A DNA stretch of 7,415 nt from Methylococcaceae bacterium. Lineage in GTDB: Bacteria; Pseudomonadota; Gammaproteobacteria; Methylococcales; Methylomonadaceae. Each line of letters starts with the position of its first letter. Position 1 is the first letter of the stretch. Below the pieces are notes generated by a model, which was given only the letters and a program-made list of their open reading frames with translations, was not told the origin of the DNA and searched no databases. Location: NCBI GenBank assembly GCA_013140465.1, contig JABFST010000455.1, positions 1-7,415 on the forward strand, written 5' to 3'. This document shows, one piece after another, positions 1 to 6,599 of the stretch. The position numbers were made by a program, and so were the translations under genes.

Positions 1-751
1 GTTGATCCAATTCATTCATTTTTCTTAAAGACTCAGCCAACCATTCATCCATATCACCTTTATAGTTATCAAGTGGCAGCAAATGAAAAGCGCAAAATCG
101 ATTGATACACTCCCTGTCACGCATCGTTTTGGGCTTTAAACTATTTGCTGTCACTAACTTAAAAAGATCGGTACTTGATTCTTTTTTTAAAAATTGAGTC
201 GCTTTGCCGCTATATAAGCAATTACGCATTTGCTGTCTAGTTAGTGGTTCACCACTGTTGACACGCTCAAAAATATCCAGCCTCGCTCGCTCGGGTACCT
301 TTGCATCAATCACATAAAGAATTAGATTACAATCTTCAATGCGGTTTTGAAGTTTAGGTGAAAGTTCTTTAAATAACTTTTTATCCAATTCTGGTTGTTT
401 AGGTAGTTTCAGACGAAAATCATTATCAAGAAATCGTTTAAAAGTTGTTAGTCTCTGTAAACCATCAACGACAACCATTTTACCATCATTGTCTTCCCCT
501 AAATAAAACACGGGCAAAGGAATACGCATTAGTACCGATTCGATGAGTTTACTTTGTTTATCTTCTTCCCAAACAAAATCACGCTGAAAATCAGGAGCCA
601 TAATAAAAAAGCCTTTATCAATTCGGCGTGTTACATCATGGATGGTTCGGGTTTCATTTCTAATTAACAAGGTATCTATAGGGTAATCACCCAAAGAGGT
701 ATCTTCGTCTTTGCTAAGACCTTCGATTTCTTCTAAATCTTCAGTTGCCAT
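1..751 (-). CDS. DUF262 (GmrSD N-terminal-like) protein, 3' end outside window
   Basis: I translated 250 codons from ATG at 751-749 with no stop before the left edge, so the C-terminal part is missing from view. The protein carries the DUF262 signature: DFQRDFVW at residues 54-61, the stretch KLIESVLMRIPLPVFYL at 68-84, VVVDGLQRLTTF at 93-104 (the conserved D-G-x-Q-R, here D96 G97 Q99 R100) and IFERVNSGEPLT at 160-171. DUF262 has a ParB/sulfiredoxin-like fold. In GmrSD and SspE it provides NTP-dependent sensing or cleavage of modified phage DNA, often with a C-terminal DUF1524 HNH nuclease, which could lie to the left. The start is preceded by a GAG-type weak ribosome binding site (ACGAG, about 5 nt away). 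The gene follows a truncated restriction gene on the same strand after 102 bp, which fits a defence island. Codons are A/T-rich compared with the primase operon. Family assignment is firm; a defence role is inferred. Confidence 0.88.
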   Translation of the reverse strand, partial: MATEDLEEIEGLSKDEDTSLGDYPIDTLLIRNETRTIHDVTRRIDKGFFIMAPDFQRDFVWEEDKQSKLIESVLMRIPLPVFYLGEDNDGKMVVVDGLQRLTTFKRFLDNDFRLKLPKQPELDKKLFKELSPKLQNRIEDCNLILYVIDAKVPERARLDIFERVNSGEPLTRQQMRNCLYSGKATQFLKKESSTDLFKLVTANSLKPKTMRDRECINRFCAFHLLPLDNYKGDMDEWLAESLRKMNELDQ

Positions 752-853
752 TTTATTCTCGTTTATTTGAATGTTTGGTTAATGATCTTTAAAGCTTGTT
801 TTGGCAATGTATTGCTAAATACTTAATCATTTTTTTTTCATGTGAAGGTCAAA

Positions 854-1666
854 CTATAAGGCTCTAAGGTCTTTGTTGTCGCTCTTCTTGCCCACTTTGC
901 TGTCTTTACACACGGCAAAGCTATGGAATGGGCGTTCGGTTTCGGCTGTCCATTCCCGTAAGGTTTGTGATAACCGCGATATGGACGGCACGAAGAACAA
1001 GACCGTGCCTTTACCTGGCGTGAGTTGTTCGGCTATTTTTAAAGTTGTGAAAGTTTTGCCTGTGCCACACGCCATAATCGGTTTGCCACTGTTGGCGGTT
1101 TGGAAGCTGTTTTCGACTTTTTCAAGTGCGGATTTTTGGTGTGACCTTAAGGCTTTTTTGGGTTTGAGTTTGATGTCTTGCTGGCGGTTCAGGCTGAATT
1201 GTGACAAGTCCAGGAGGCTACCGGATAAATCTTGCACGCGTAGGCGGTTGACGGGGATTTTCTGGTTTTCCAGTCCGGTTTCGGCGTGTTTGCTCCATTT
1301 GTCGGTGGCGGACACAATTAAACGGCTGGCAAAGTTTTTTTCACCTTCGAGGGTGGGGAAACTAGTATCGGATGTGCTGAAAAATGAGTCTATATCGCTC
1401 TTTTGCAGGGAATGGGCGGGGTCGTAAAATTTGCATTGCACCGCCACATAATCACTGCCGTGTTCTTTGACCACCAAATCTATGCCGGTATCGGGTTGGT
1501 TGCCACGGTCAGGCCATTCGTTCCATAACCACACATCACTGTATTTGTCTTGGTAAAGCGGGGCTTTGACTAGATAGTTGGCAATCAAGCGTTCGATTTT
1601 GTCCACTAAATCGCGGTTGTTATAGGCGGCTTGTTTGAATTGGTCTAGGATGGTGTGGGTGGCCAT
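854..1666 (-). CDS. Type ISP restriction-modification enzyme, N-terminal fragment (nuclease domain plus start of helicase), truncated
   Basis: This 270-aa ORF matches the beginning of the single-chain type ISP restriction enzymes (LlaGI/LlaBIII class), which normally exceed about 1,500 residues and combine nuclease, helicase-translocase, N6-adenine methylase and target recognition. Visible are an Mrr-like PD-(D/E)XK nuclease (DTGIDLV with D63, then AVQCK with Q77 and K79), an SF2 helicase entry motif LRSHQ (173-177), Walker A MACGTGKT (198-205) and motif Ia VLFFVPSISRLSQTLREW (222-239). The reading frame stops after KSDNKDLRAL. The DEAx box, the second RecA lobe, any NPPY methylase motif and the recognition domain are absent from the 102 bp that follow and from the next gene. 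Translocation, methylation and specific cleavage are therefore not expected; a residual nuclease domain is possible. The ATG at 1666 has no strong Shine-Dalgarno but lies about 34 nt behind a consensus -10 box. I read it as a decayed gene. Confidence 0.8.
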   Translation of the reverse strand: MATHTILDQFKQAAYNNRDLVDKIERLIANYLVKAPLYQDKYSDVWLWNEWPDRGNQPDTGIDLVVKEHGSDYVAVQCKFYDPAHSLQKSDIDSFFSTSDTSFPTLEGEKNFASRLIVSATDKWSKHAETGLENQKIPVNRLRVQDLSGSLLDLSQFSLNRQQDIKLKPKKALRSHQKSALEKVENSFQTANSGKPIMACGTGKTFTTLKIAEQLTPGKGTVLFFVPSISRLSQTLREWTAETERPFHSFAVCKDSKVGKKSDNKDLRAL

Positions 1667-1706
1667 TAGGTGTTATCAGAGGGTGGTTTGTGCTTATTGT
1701 GGGGTC

Positions 1707-1712
1707 ATTATA
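1707..1712 (-). promoter_or_regulatory. Candidate -10 box of the restriction-gene fragment
   Basis: A perfect TATAAT reads on the minus strand between the integrase remnant stop (1722) and the restriction start (1666), predicting a leader of roughly 34 nt. The 17-nt-upstream hexamer (AAACAG) is a poor -35, so the call rests on the -10 and on its position. Confidence 0.4.
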
Positions 1713-1721
1713 TCCTATGTA

Positions 1722-2028
1722 TTAACTGCCTGTTTTGTGGGTTGGGATAATATCAGCGCCTTGTTTGAGCTTGTCGAGATAGTCCGCCCACCATTGCATC
1801 AGTTCCGTGCGGTCTTCATGGTATTTAGCGTGGTCGTAAACCTTTTGGGTTTGGCTTTTTGTGCTATGCGCGAGTTGTGGCTCTAAGACTTCCTCCCTAA
1901 ATTTCCCCTTCTCTATTTCCCTTCTCTTAGTTGACGCTATACCCGTAACCCCTAAACCCGTTGGCGTTCAGTTCTTCTTTGTCGTACCCCATGCGGCGTA
2001 ATCCAGACAGCAATGCTACTATCGACAT
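1722..2028 (-). pseudogene. P4-type tyrosine integrase, 3' remnant with frameshift
   Basis: Translation in two frames gives the C-terminal catalytic part of a P4-family integrase. It starts at the conserved MS box (MSIVALLSGLRRMGYDKEEL), continues to NANGFRG, and after a frame change reads IASTKRREIEKGKFREE, VLEPQLAHSTKS, VYDHAKYHEDRTELMQ, WWADYLD and a stop at 1724-1722. Against the integrase at the right edge it has 7 extra bases at about 1941-1947 (TACGGGT on the minus strand), which cause the frameshift. The box-II histidine (HGFR) is Asn here (NGFR). The tyrosine (VYDHA) is still encoded. Nothing before the MS box is recognisable, and an in-frame TAG lies 12 bp upstream beside a run of seven C (plus strand), so the 5' two-thirds are lost. 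It cannot give an active recombinase. The sequence differs clearly from the right-hand copy, so it comes from a related but separate element. Confidence 0.88.
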
Positions 2029-2076
2029 GTGCGGCCCCCCCTAGCTGGTATTTTACTGCACATCGTTAGGCAATAA

Positions 2077-2110
2077 AAAACCCGCTAAGCCTTGCGGCTT
2101 AGCGGGTTTT
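2077..2110. terminator. Bidirectional rho-independent terminator
   Basis: A perfect 15-bp stem (AAAACCCGCTAAGCC at 2077-2091, GGCTTAGCGGGTTTT at 2096-2110) with the loop TTGC, with T-runs following on both strands. It sits just inside the presumed junction between the integrase remnant and the replicon and would insulate the two regions from each other. Confidence 0.9.
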
Positions 2111-2189
2111 TATATTTTTGAAGCTGAATTTGGTGGGGCGGCGGCACAAGAATTGTGCGCGTAAGTTGTTGATTTAATGAATAATAAAA

Positions 2190-2345
2190 AAACAGCCTAC
2201 ACGCAGTTACTGCGATAGTTACTACATTTTTACTGGCATGGCATGGTTTAGGTGGAGTTAGAAGCCGCTGTTTTGAGGTTGCGTGTCGGGTAACAACTCC
2301 CCCGCAAGCAAAATCACAAGCTATTGATTTTGCTTGCTTTATTCT
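2190..2345 (+). ncRNA. Possible plus-strand small RNA ending at a strong terminator
   Basis: Between the terminator at 2110 and the origin region there is no credible ORF on either strand, yet a strong plus-strand terminator closes this stretch, so something is probably transcribed. Long-range complementarities support a folded RNA: AACAGC (from about 2191) with GCTGTT (2267-2272), and ACACGCA (about 2199) with TGCGTGT (about 2280). A local palindrome CGCAGTTACTGCG also lies here. I see no convincing -35/-10 pair, so the 5' end is arbitrary. It could be a replication-control RNA of the nearby origin, but that is inference only. Confidence 0.3.
2304..2345 (+). terminator. Rho-independent terminator, plus strand
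   Basis: A perfect 13-bp stem (GCAAGCAAAATCA at 2304-2316 with TGATTTTGCTTGC at 2325-2337), an 8-nt loop, and a T-rich tail (TTTATTCTTTTTT) on the plus strand only. Confidence 0.82.
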
Positions 2346-2360
2346 TTTTTGGGTGATGCA

Positions 2361-2625
2361 GGTTACACAAAAAAGGCAGCGGTTACTAAGGCTTGTTACC
2401 GCTGTAGGCCACGGCTGGCGTGGCTTGCGGCGGTTTGGTTACAGGTTACAGAGAAATTTGGATATACATAGTATAAATGTATGGTGATTATGTACTAAAT
2501 GTTTACAGTCTATTTACTATAAGGAAACAATCGCCCTTATATATATATATATTTCTTTGTAACCTGTAACTATATATATAAAAAAGGCTGCAAGCCACGA
2601 ACCGCGCGGCCTCCAAGCGGTTACA
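2361..2625. repeat. GGTTACA cluster with a 20-bp inverted repeat around AT-rich DNA
   Basis: GGTTACA occurs at 2361-2367, 2437-2443, 2444-2450 and 2619-2625, with reverse-complement copies in 2559-2570 and a GGTTACT at 2381-2387. Two tandem copies form one arm (2438-2457) of an inverted repeat whose other arm is 2551-2570; 19 of 20 positions match. The 93 bp between the arms are AT-rich and include the TA tract. Shorter TGTAAC words continue at 2641 and 2723. The pattern resembles binding sites of an initiator or regulator flanking a melting region. Confidence 0.7.
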
Positions 2626-2743
2626 AGTATTTTTTTGTGGTGTAACTCTGGCAACTAAAAAAAATAAGCCAATAAAATCAATTGCTTACAAAGTCCACGA
2701 TAAGGCTTAATGATGGCTTGTCTGTAACTCAACACACAAAACA

Positions 2744-2829
2744 GCGACATAAGCACTCAATCAAGCCACAAAACAGCGACATAAGCACTCAATCAAGCAA
2801 CAATCACGGCGACATAAGCACTCAATCAA
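2744..2829 (+). repeat. Three direct 21-bp iterons
   Basis: An identical 21-bp core beginning GCGACATAAGCACTC is found at 2744-2764, 2776-2796 and 2809-2829, with period 32 and 33 bp (three helical turns). Copies one and two are also preceded by the same AAAACA; copy three differs there. A fragment of the unit (CCACAAACAGCG) recurs at 2831-2842. Spacers of 11-12 bp are too short for a CRISPR array. Equal helical phasing suggests cooperative protein binding, as for a Rep protein. Confidence 0.85.
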
Positions 2830-2930
2830 ACCACAAACAGCGGCTCTCTCTAAACCCGCCGCCACGCCACGCTTTCGTTAAACAGCCACCCTAGTACCAC
2901 AATCAGAAAAGCCCGCCTACAACGCAAAAA

Positions 2931-2953
2931 AAAGCCCCTTCGTGAGGGGCTTT
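2931..2953 (-). terminator. Terminator of the replication operon
   Basis: A 9-bp perfect stem (AAAGCCCCT at 2931-2939 with AGGGGCTTT at 2945-2953), a 5-nt loop, and a T run on the minus strand made by the nine consecutive A at 2925-2933. It lies 22 bp after the stop of the last operon gene. Confidence 0.9.
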
Positions 2954-2974
2954 AGGTTGCGCTGTGGGTGTAGT

Positions 2975-3529
2975 TTAGTTTGCGGTTAGGTCAGCCAGCT
3001 GGGCAGCATCCAAGCCCACGCCGAATCTGGATGCTAGCCCCCGCCCACCTGCCTCAATCCTGCCTAGGTCGCGGTAGGTTATACGGTGCAGTTTGGGCTG
3101 TAGAGGCACGCCTAGGGAGTTGTACGCGCACGCAAACACCCCAGCCTTGCCGCACTCTTTGTCGGGCATATACACCACCTTGGCGGGGAACGCGTGCGGG
3201 AACAGCGGAAAGAGAATTTCTAGCTTCTTGGCATAGGCCAAGCGGGCTTCGACGCTGTTGGATGGGTGTGTGTAGCAGTTGTAAAAATTCCCGTAATGCA
3301 GCCGCCCCTCAGCATCGAAGTTGGGGTCTATCAGCAAGCCAGCCACCAGCCGCTGTTGTTCGGGTGTGAGCTGCGCGGGAACAGCGGCTGCACCGCCTAA
3401 CAGTTTGTAATCCCTGTTTCGCAAATACCAACCACTAGGCACGTCATCGCGGTAGGGGTGCGCGTCCGTCACATGCAGGATGTTGTAGGGCATCCACATA
3501 CACCAAGCAACCCTCATGCAGCGGCTCAT
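2975..3529 (-). CDS. Hypothetical 184-aa protein, last gene of the replication operon
   Basis: I do not recognise a family. I place the start at ATG 3529-3527, which overlaps the primase stop as ATGA and is preceded by a very strong Shine-Dalgarno (AGGGGG, about 6 nt upstream, inside the primase gene). The frame stays open 68 codons further upstream, but that part only shadows the primase. The protein starts MSRCMRVAWCMWMPYNILHV and has no signal peptide or membrane segment. It has four aromatic/His-rich stretches (for example HYGNFYNCYTHP, residues 78-89), six Cys in all, a central KVVYMPDKECGKAGVFAC (117-134) and a basic C-terminal third with HRITYRDLGRIEAGGRG (148-164). Translational coupling to the primase suggests a stoichiometric partner in replication or its control, but no function can be assigned. 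The terminator 22 bp on marks the operon end. Confidence 0.75.
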   Translation of the reverse strand: MSRCMRVAWCMWMPYNILHVTDAHPYRDDVPSGWYLRNRDYKLLGGAAAVPAQLTPEQQRLVAGLLIDPNFDAEGRLHYGNFYNCYTHPSNSVEARLAYAKKLEILFPLFPHAFPAKVVYMPDKECGKAGVFACAYNSLGVPLQPKLHRITYRDLGRIEAGGRGLASRFGVGLDAAQLADLTAN

Positions 3530-6243
3530 AACGCACCCCCTGTAAGCGGCATGGAAGGCGGCTGTATCTGGTATAGCCTGTGGGTTGTGCCGTCTATTTT
3601 GTGAACCACGGTCGGGTTGTCTGTTTGTGTTTTGCTTAGGATTAGCCAGCCAGCATTGGCTAACGCAGTGCGCACGCGCTTTAGGTCGAACCCTTTGGTG
3701 GCCTCTTGTAGGCCGGATGCGGTGAATAGCCACCGTTTGTCCTCGCCAATCATTTCAAACCATCCAGCCCTAACCCCACGCAGAACCGAAAAAGCCATCT
3801 CTGCCTCGTTGCGGGGGAGTTTTACAGTGAAGCGGGCATCGCCATAGGTTTCCACAAATCGCCATACAGAGGCCAGAATTTGCCTGTCCTCTAACGACCC
3901 GCCACCCCTGTGATACAACCACTCTTCAAAACAGGCTTTGACCGCTGTTGTGGCTGCGCCCGCCTCCCATCCCGTGAGGCCATACTCTGTTGCCAACTCG
4001 CCAGCCAGTGCAGCCAGTGCAAAGTACCGCAGAACCCTACCCACCTGCGGTTCTGGCTTGCTTGGCGATAGCTGGCTATAGGCATCCTCTAGGGCTGCCT
4101 TAAAATCCCGCTTATCATCCACTAGCCTAGCCAAGAACGCCCTGCCTGTGTAGCCGTGGTGAGCCTGTGCGGCATCACAGACGGCCTTAGAGAATGCCCC
4201 GCCGTCCGTCATGCCGTGCAGGTTATCGAACGCCCCGTGCTTGCCAAATACGGGAATCTCGGCAAACCGCACGTCCTGCCCTGCCGTGGGGGTGATACCC
4301 GCCGTGGCTAGGTGTGCGCTTAACGTCTTCTCGCCAGTTGATAGCAGCACCACGCGCCAAGTCTGCGCGGCGCGGGCTGTTCCGGTGATGGTCGCCCGCT
4401 GTTTGCCTTGCCCGTTGCCCAAGGCGTACAGTGTGTCATTGACCGCGTGTGGTTTTGAGTCCCCCAGCTCATCCAACGCTAACAGGCCATCACTGTGTAG
4501 CGCGGCTTTTGCCTCTAGGCCGTTGCCCGTGGCCTTCCAGCTGCCGCCAAAATGCGTGCCACCCCAGATAGACGTGGCAACTAGCTGGCCTGTGGATTTG
4601 CCCGTGCTAGAGTCGCCATAAATGTGGAATCCCGCATAACCCATGCCAACCTTATCCAGCAACGCCCCCGCAAACCCAGCCGACGCTTGCATTGTCATTA
4701 GCGCATTGCCCGCACATAGTCTGCCAACGCTATCACGCCAGCCCTCGGTATCGCCGCGCGTGCTGTACTCTGCCGAAAGCTCGCCGCCCATAAATACCAC
4801 GTCATCCCGTGCGCCTATGGTCGTGTCCGGCAGCACAAAACTACCGTCCAGCCACCCAGTTCTGGCAACATGGACTATGGTTTTGTCCGGTTTGCACTCA
4901 AGCAAATAACGCCGTAGCAAAGCCGCTGCGGCGTAGATGCTGACACCGCGTGCCAGCAACAATTCCGCTAGCCGTTGGTCATTGCCACCGCACAACGACT
5001 TGGGCATTAGCCAAGTCTTCTCCACACCCGTGGAGGTCGTGAACCTCAGCATTAGCGCGTGGTTGTCGTGCTGCCCGTCGTGCGCTTGGGCATCCACCCA
5101 AATCGGTGAGCAAACAAGTATGTCGTGCGGCTCGTATACGCCATCACGCTGCCGCTCTGTGTGATGCCAGACACCAGCCGCCTTATCCCAGCCACCAGCC
5201 GCTGCACCCTCTTTTTGGTGAACGGCAAAGTATGGGCGGCTGGTGGCGTTAGGGAGGCTAAACAAGCCTTTTGCGTCAAGCTGTTGGGACAGCCCCCAAT
5301 CAATACCTGAGCGGGAGGACTTGGGCGGCCTGTCTTGCAGCGGTGACGCTAGGCCATGTTTAAACCCGTCGTGCAACGCCATCAGCTCTTTTGTGCGGGT
5401 CTGCTGATTGTCGCCCGACGCATCACAAACAGTGGTGTGCCAATCCTCAATGTAGCGGATTGCGTCGGCCTCAAGCACTGCACCACTGGCAACTAAGCCA
5501 CCAGCGGTAGTCCCCACTTTGGTGCGGGTATGATGCCACTCGCCAGCACGCCCTTGTTCCATGACCGCTTCTAGCCGCTGTTTCCAGTTGTCGGTTGCGG
5601 GTGTGTGGCTGGAGGGAGTGCGCACGCCAGCGGGAACAGCGGTATTCGAAGCATCTACAAATGCTTTGAATAAGGGAGTGCTTTGCTGTGGGATGTGCGA
5701 GGGATGCAGGTCTACGCCGTCAAAGTGGACATAGTGCGTAAAGCAAGCCCTTGAGTGTTCGCTAACGCGCGGGAAAAACCACGCCTGTGACCATGTTGCA
5801 TTTTCTGGCGCGTTAGCAAGTTCCACACCCTTGGCGTGCAGCTTGCTAAACACCCACTCAAGCAAGGGCTTGAGCTGGTCGCGGGCATACTCGCACGGGA
5901 TAACAACCCTGTACTTGTGGGTGTCTGGGGTGTTGCTGTGGCTGGAGTATATGCAGTGTTTGATACCTAGGCCAAGCAGCACCTTATGCACGTCCTGTGG
6001 GTGTGGTGCGCTGCCGCCATCAAGCCCTTTGTCGCCGTCCAGTATCAGGATAGCCGCTGTTTGTGTTGTGTCGTCGTTTGTGCGCTTAGTGCCGCCACAA
6101 CGGATAAAGTAAGAGCCATCCTTGCCCCCAAGGTCGGGCTTGCCAAGGGTATTGGCGAACTCCTCAAATGTAGGGCTGTACGGCTGTAGTGCGGTGGCAT
6201 ATGCTCGTTTCCCTGTAGCTAGGGTTAAGCCTAAGCCAGCCAT
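3526..6243 (-). CDS. Primase-helicase replication protein (AEP-like N-terminus, DUF927 ATPase)
   Basis: This 905-aa protein is the probable initiator and replicative enzyme of the element. The N-terminal third resembles archaeo-eukaryotic-type primases of mobile elements: AILILDGD (64-71, acidic metal site), YSSHSNTPD (99-107, sxH-like) and YRVVIP (111-116, the hR motif). A PriCT-like helical linker follows (AGEWHHTRTKVGTTAGGL, 233-250). From about 365 to 665 lies a DUF927 domain: RTGWLDGSFVLPD (461-473), Walker A GDSSTGKST (543-551), Walker B LLALDE (587-592), sensor VVLLSTGE (631-638) and a candidate arginine finger in QDVRFAEIP (R659). The C-terminus (about 785-895) looks like a winged helix for DNA binding. 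The start ATG follows the alpA stop by one base, with AGGCGG about 7 nt upstream. DUF927 is certain; primase activity is inferred from motifs. Similar in role to the alpha protein of satellite P4, but with DUF927 as the motor. Confidence 0.88.
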   Translation of the reverse strand: MAGLGLTLATGKRAYATALQPYSPTFEEFANTLGKPDLGGKDGSYFIRCGGTKRTNDDTTQTAAILILDGDKGLDGGSAPHPQDVHKVLLGLGIKHCIYSSHSNTPDTHKYRVVIPCEYARDQLKPLLEWVFSKLHAKGVELANAPENATWSQAWFFPRVSEHSRACFTHYVHFDGVDLHPSHIPQQSTPLFKAFVDASNTAVPAGVRTPSSHTPATDNWKQRLEAVMEQGRAGEWHHTRTKVGTTAGGLVASGAVLEADAIRYIEDWHTTVCDASGDNQQTRTKELMALHDGFKHGLASPLQDRPPKSSRSGIDWGLSQQLDAKGLFSLPNATSRPYFAVHQKEGAAAGGWDKAAGVWHHTERQRDGVYEPHDILVCSPIWVDAQAHDGQHDNHALMLRFTTSTGVEKTWLMPKSLCGGNDQRLAELLLARGVSIYAAAALLRRYLLECKPDKTIVHVARTGWLDGSFVLPDTTIGARDDVVFMGGELSAEYSTRGDTEGWRDSVGRLCAGNALMTMQASAGFAGALLDKVGMGYAGFHIYGDSSTGKSTGQLVATSIWGGTHFGGSWKATGNGLEAKAALHSDGLLALDELGDSKPHAVNDTLYALGNGQGKQRATITGTARAAQTWRVVLLSTGEKTLSAHLATAGITPTAGQDVRFAEIPVFGKHGAFDNLHGMTDGGAFSKAVCDAAQAHHGYTGRAFLARLVDDKRDFKAALEDAYSQLSPSKPEPQVGRVLRYFALAALAGELATEYGLTGWEAGAATTAVKACFEEWLYHRGGGSLEDRQILASVWRFVETYGDARFTVKLPRNEAEMAFSVLRGVRAGWFEMIGEDKRWLFTASGLQEATKGFDLKRVRTALANAGWLILSKTQTDNPTVVHKIDGTTHRLYQIQPPSMPLTGGAL

Positions 6244-6244
6244 G

Positions 6245-6556
6245 TTAGCCGCCTACCTGTTCGGTAGGCTTGCTTGCCGTCTTGCTCGCCTTGGTGGATG
6301 CGTGTTTTTTCCTATTAATGGTTTCTACAGAGCCTGAAACCTGCGTAGGCTGGGACTCCGCCTGTGCGGTAGGCTTGCTTGCCGTCTTGCTCTCTACCCA
6401 CGCGTCCACCAAGGCGGAGTCCCAGCCTACGCAGGTAGGGGTTAGGTAGATGCGTGGCGGGAAGTCTTCTTGCTTTACTAGGCCGTATAGCTTTGATTTG
6501 CTAACGTCCAGCCGTGCCGCCAAATGTTTTGCGCGTAGAATTGATTTTGTATTCAT
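6245..6556 (-). CDS. AlpA-family DNA-binding regulator with repetitive C-terminal tail
   Basis: Residues 1-56 fit the AlpA/MerR-like winged-helix excisionase and activator family: ILRAKHLAARLDVSKSKLYG (6-25, helix-turn-helix), then KQEDFPPRIYLTPTCVGWD, the typical F-P-x-x-x-x-L-x-x-x-x-x-G-W pattern, and ALVDAWVESK. AlpA-type proteins act as regulators or directionality factors of P4-like integrases. About 45 further residues form a low-complexity Lys/Thr/Ser/Ala tail in which SKTASKPT occurs twice; most AlpA proteins end near residue 60-70. The DNA behind this tail is made of direct and inverted copies of the gene's own middle part (see repeat entry). The start has a good Shine-Dalgarno (AGGTGA, 4 nt before ATG) that lies partly within a 13-bp palindrome. 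The stop is one base before the primase start, so the two are almost certainly co-translated. Confidence 0.85.
   Translation of the reverse strand: MNTKSILRAKHLAARLDVSKSKLYGLVKQEDFPPRIYLTPTCVGWDSALVDAWVESKTASKPTAQAESQPTQVSGSVETINRKKHASTKASKTASKPTEQVGG
6262..6436. repeat. Nested direct and inverted repeats inside alpA
   Basis: A 26-bp exact direct repeat (6262-6287 and 6367-6392, offset 105 bp, in frame, encoding SKTASKPT). A perfect 25-bp inverted repeat (6339-6363 with 6412-6436, 48-nt loop). A second inverted pair, 17 of 18 matching (6287-6304 with 6399-6416), uses the adjacent part of the same source segment. Together they show that the tail of alpA was built from copied pieces of its own coding sequence, and the mRNA could fold into long alternative hairpins just ahead of the primase start. 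Confidence 0.9.
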
Positions 6557-6563
6557 GATGTCA

Positions 6564-6576
6564 CCTAAAATTTAGG
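6564..6576 (-). promoter_or_regulatory. Palindrome overlapping the alpA ribosome binding site
   Basis: On the minus strand CCTAAA-T-TTTAGG runs directly into GTGACATC and the ATG, so its last three bases are the first three of the AGGTGA Shine-Dalgarno. It could be a repressor operator or a small hairpin limiting alpA translation. A 6-bp A/T-rich arm is weak, so this is tentative. Confidence 0.35.
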
Positions 6577-6599
6577 CAACACAGGCAAAGCGTCTTGGG

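Larger units (their letters stand above)
2340..2890. other. Candidate iteron-type replication origin
   Basis: This 550-bp gap, 85 bp beyond the end of the replication operon, contains no believable gene. It holds clustered GGTTACA words, a 20-bp inverted repeat around an AT-rich segment, two TA tracts (about 2538-2552 and 2571-2580), and three tandem 21-bp iterons followed by a partial fourth. AT-rich melting DNA next to iterons and close to a primase-helicase gene is the standard architecture of theta-type plasmid and P4-like origins. Function is inferred; the repeats are directly visible. Confidence 0.6.

Noticed and set aside
752..853. Continuation of the restriction enzyme in another frame
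   Set aside because: All frames are stopped or short, and none gives a helicase motif II or later domain, so a simple frameshift cannot restore the gene.
873..1427. Plus-strand 184-aa ORF
   Set aside because: Antisense to the restriction-enzyme fragment, which has clear nuclease and Walker motifs; the plus-strand product has none.
2744..2829. Possible mini CRISPR array
   Set aside because: Spacers are only 11-12 bp and largely alike between copies, there is no leader and no cas gene; iterons fit better.
2682..2894. Plus-strand 70-aa ORF in the origin region
   Set aside because: Its repetitive Asp-Ile-Ser-Thr-Gln-Ser content only translates the DNA iterons; there is no ribosome binding site.
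3530..3733. 68-codon upstream extension of the 184-aa gene
   Set aside because: It lies wholly inside the primase 3' end in another frame and has the Arg/Pro/Gln-rich composition of a shadow frame. The ATGA overlap with a strong ribosome binding site gives a better start.
4211..4621. Plus-strand 136-aa ORF, and similar ones at 2980-3369, 4643-4909 and 5831-6112
   Set aside because: All are antisense to the primase or to the 184-aa gene; Pro/Ser/Cys-rich shadow translations without recognisable motifs.
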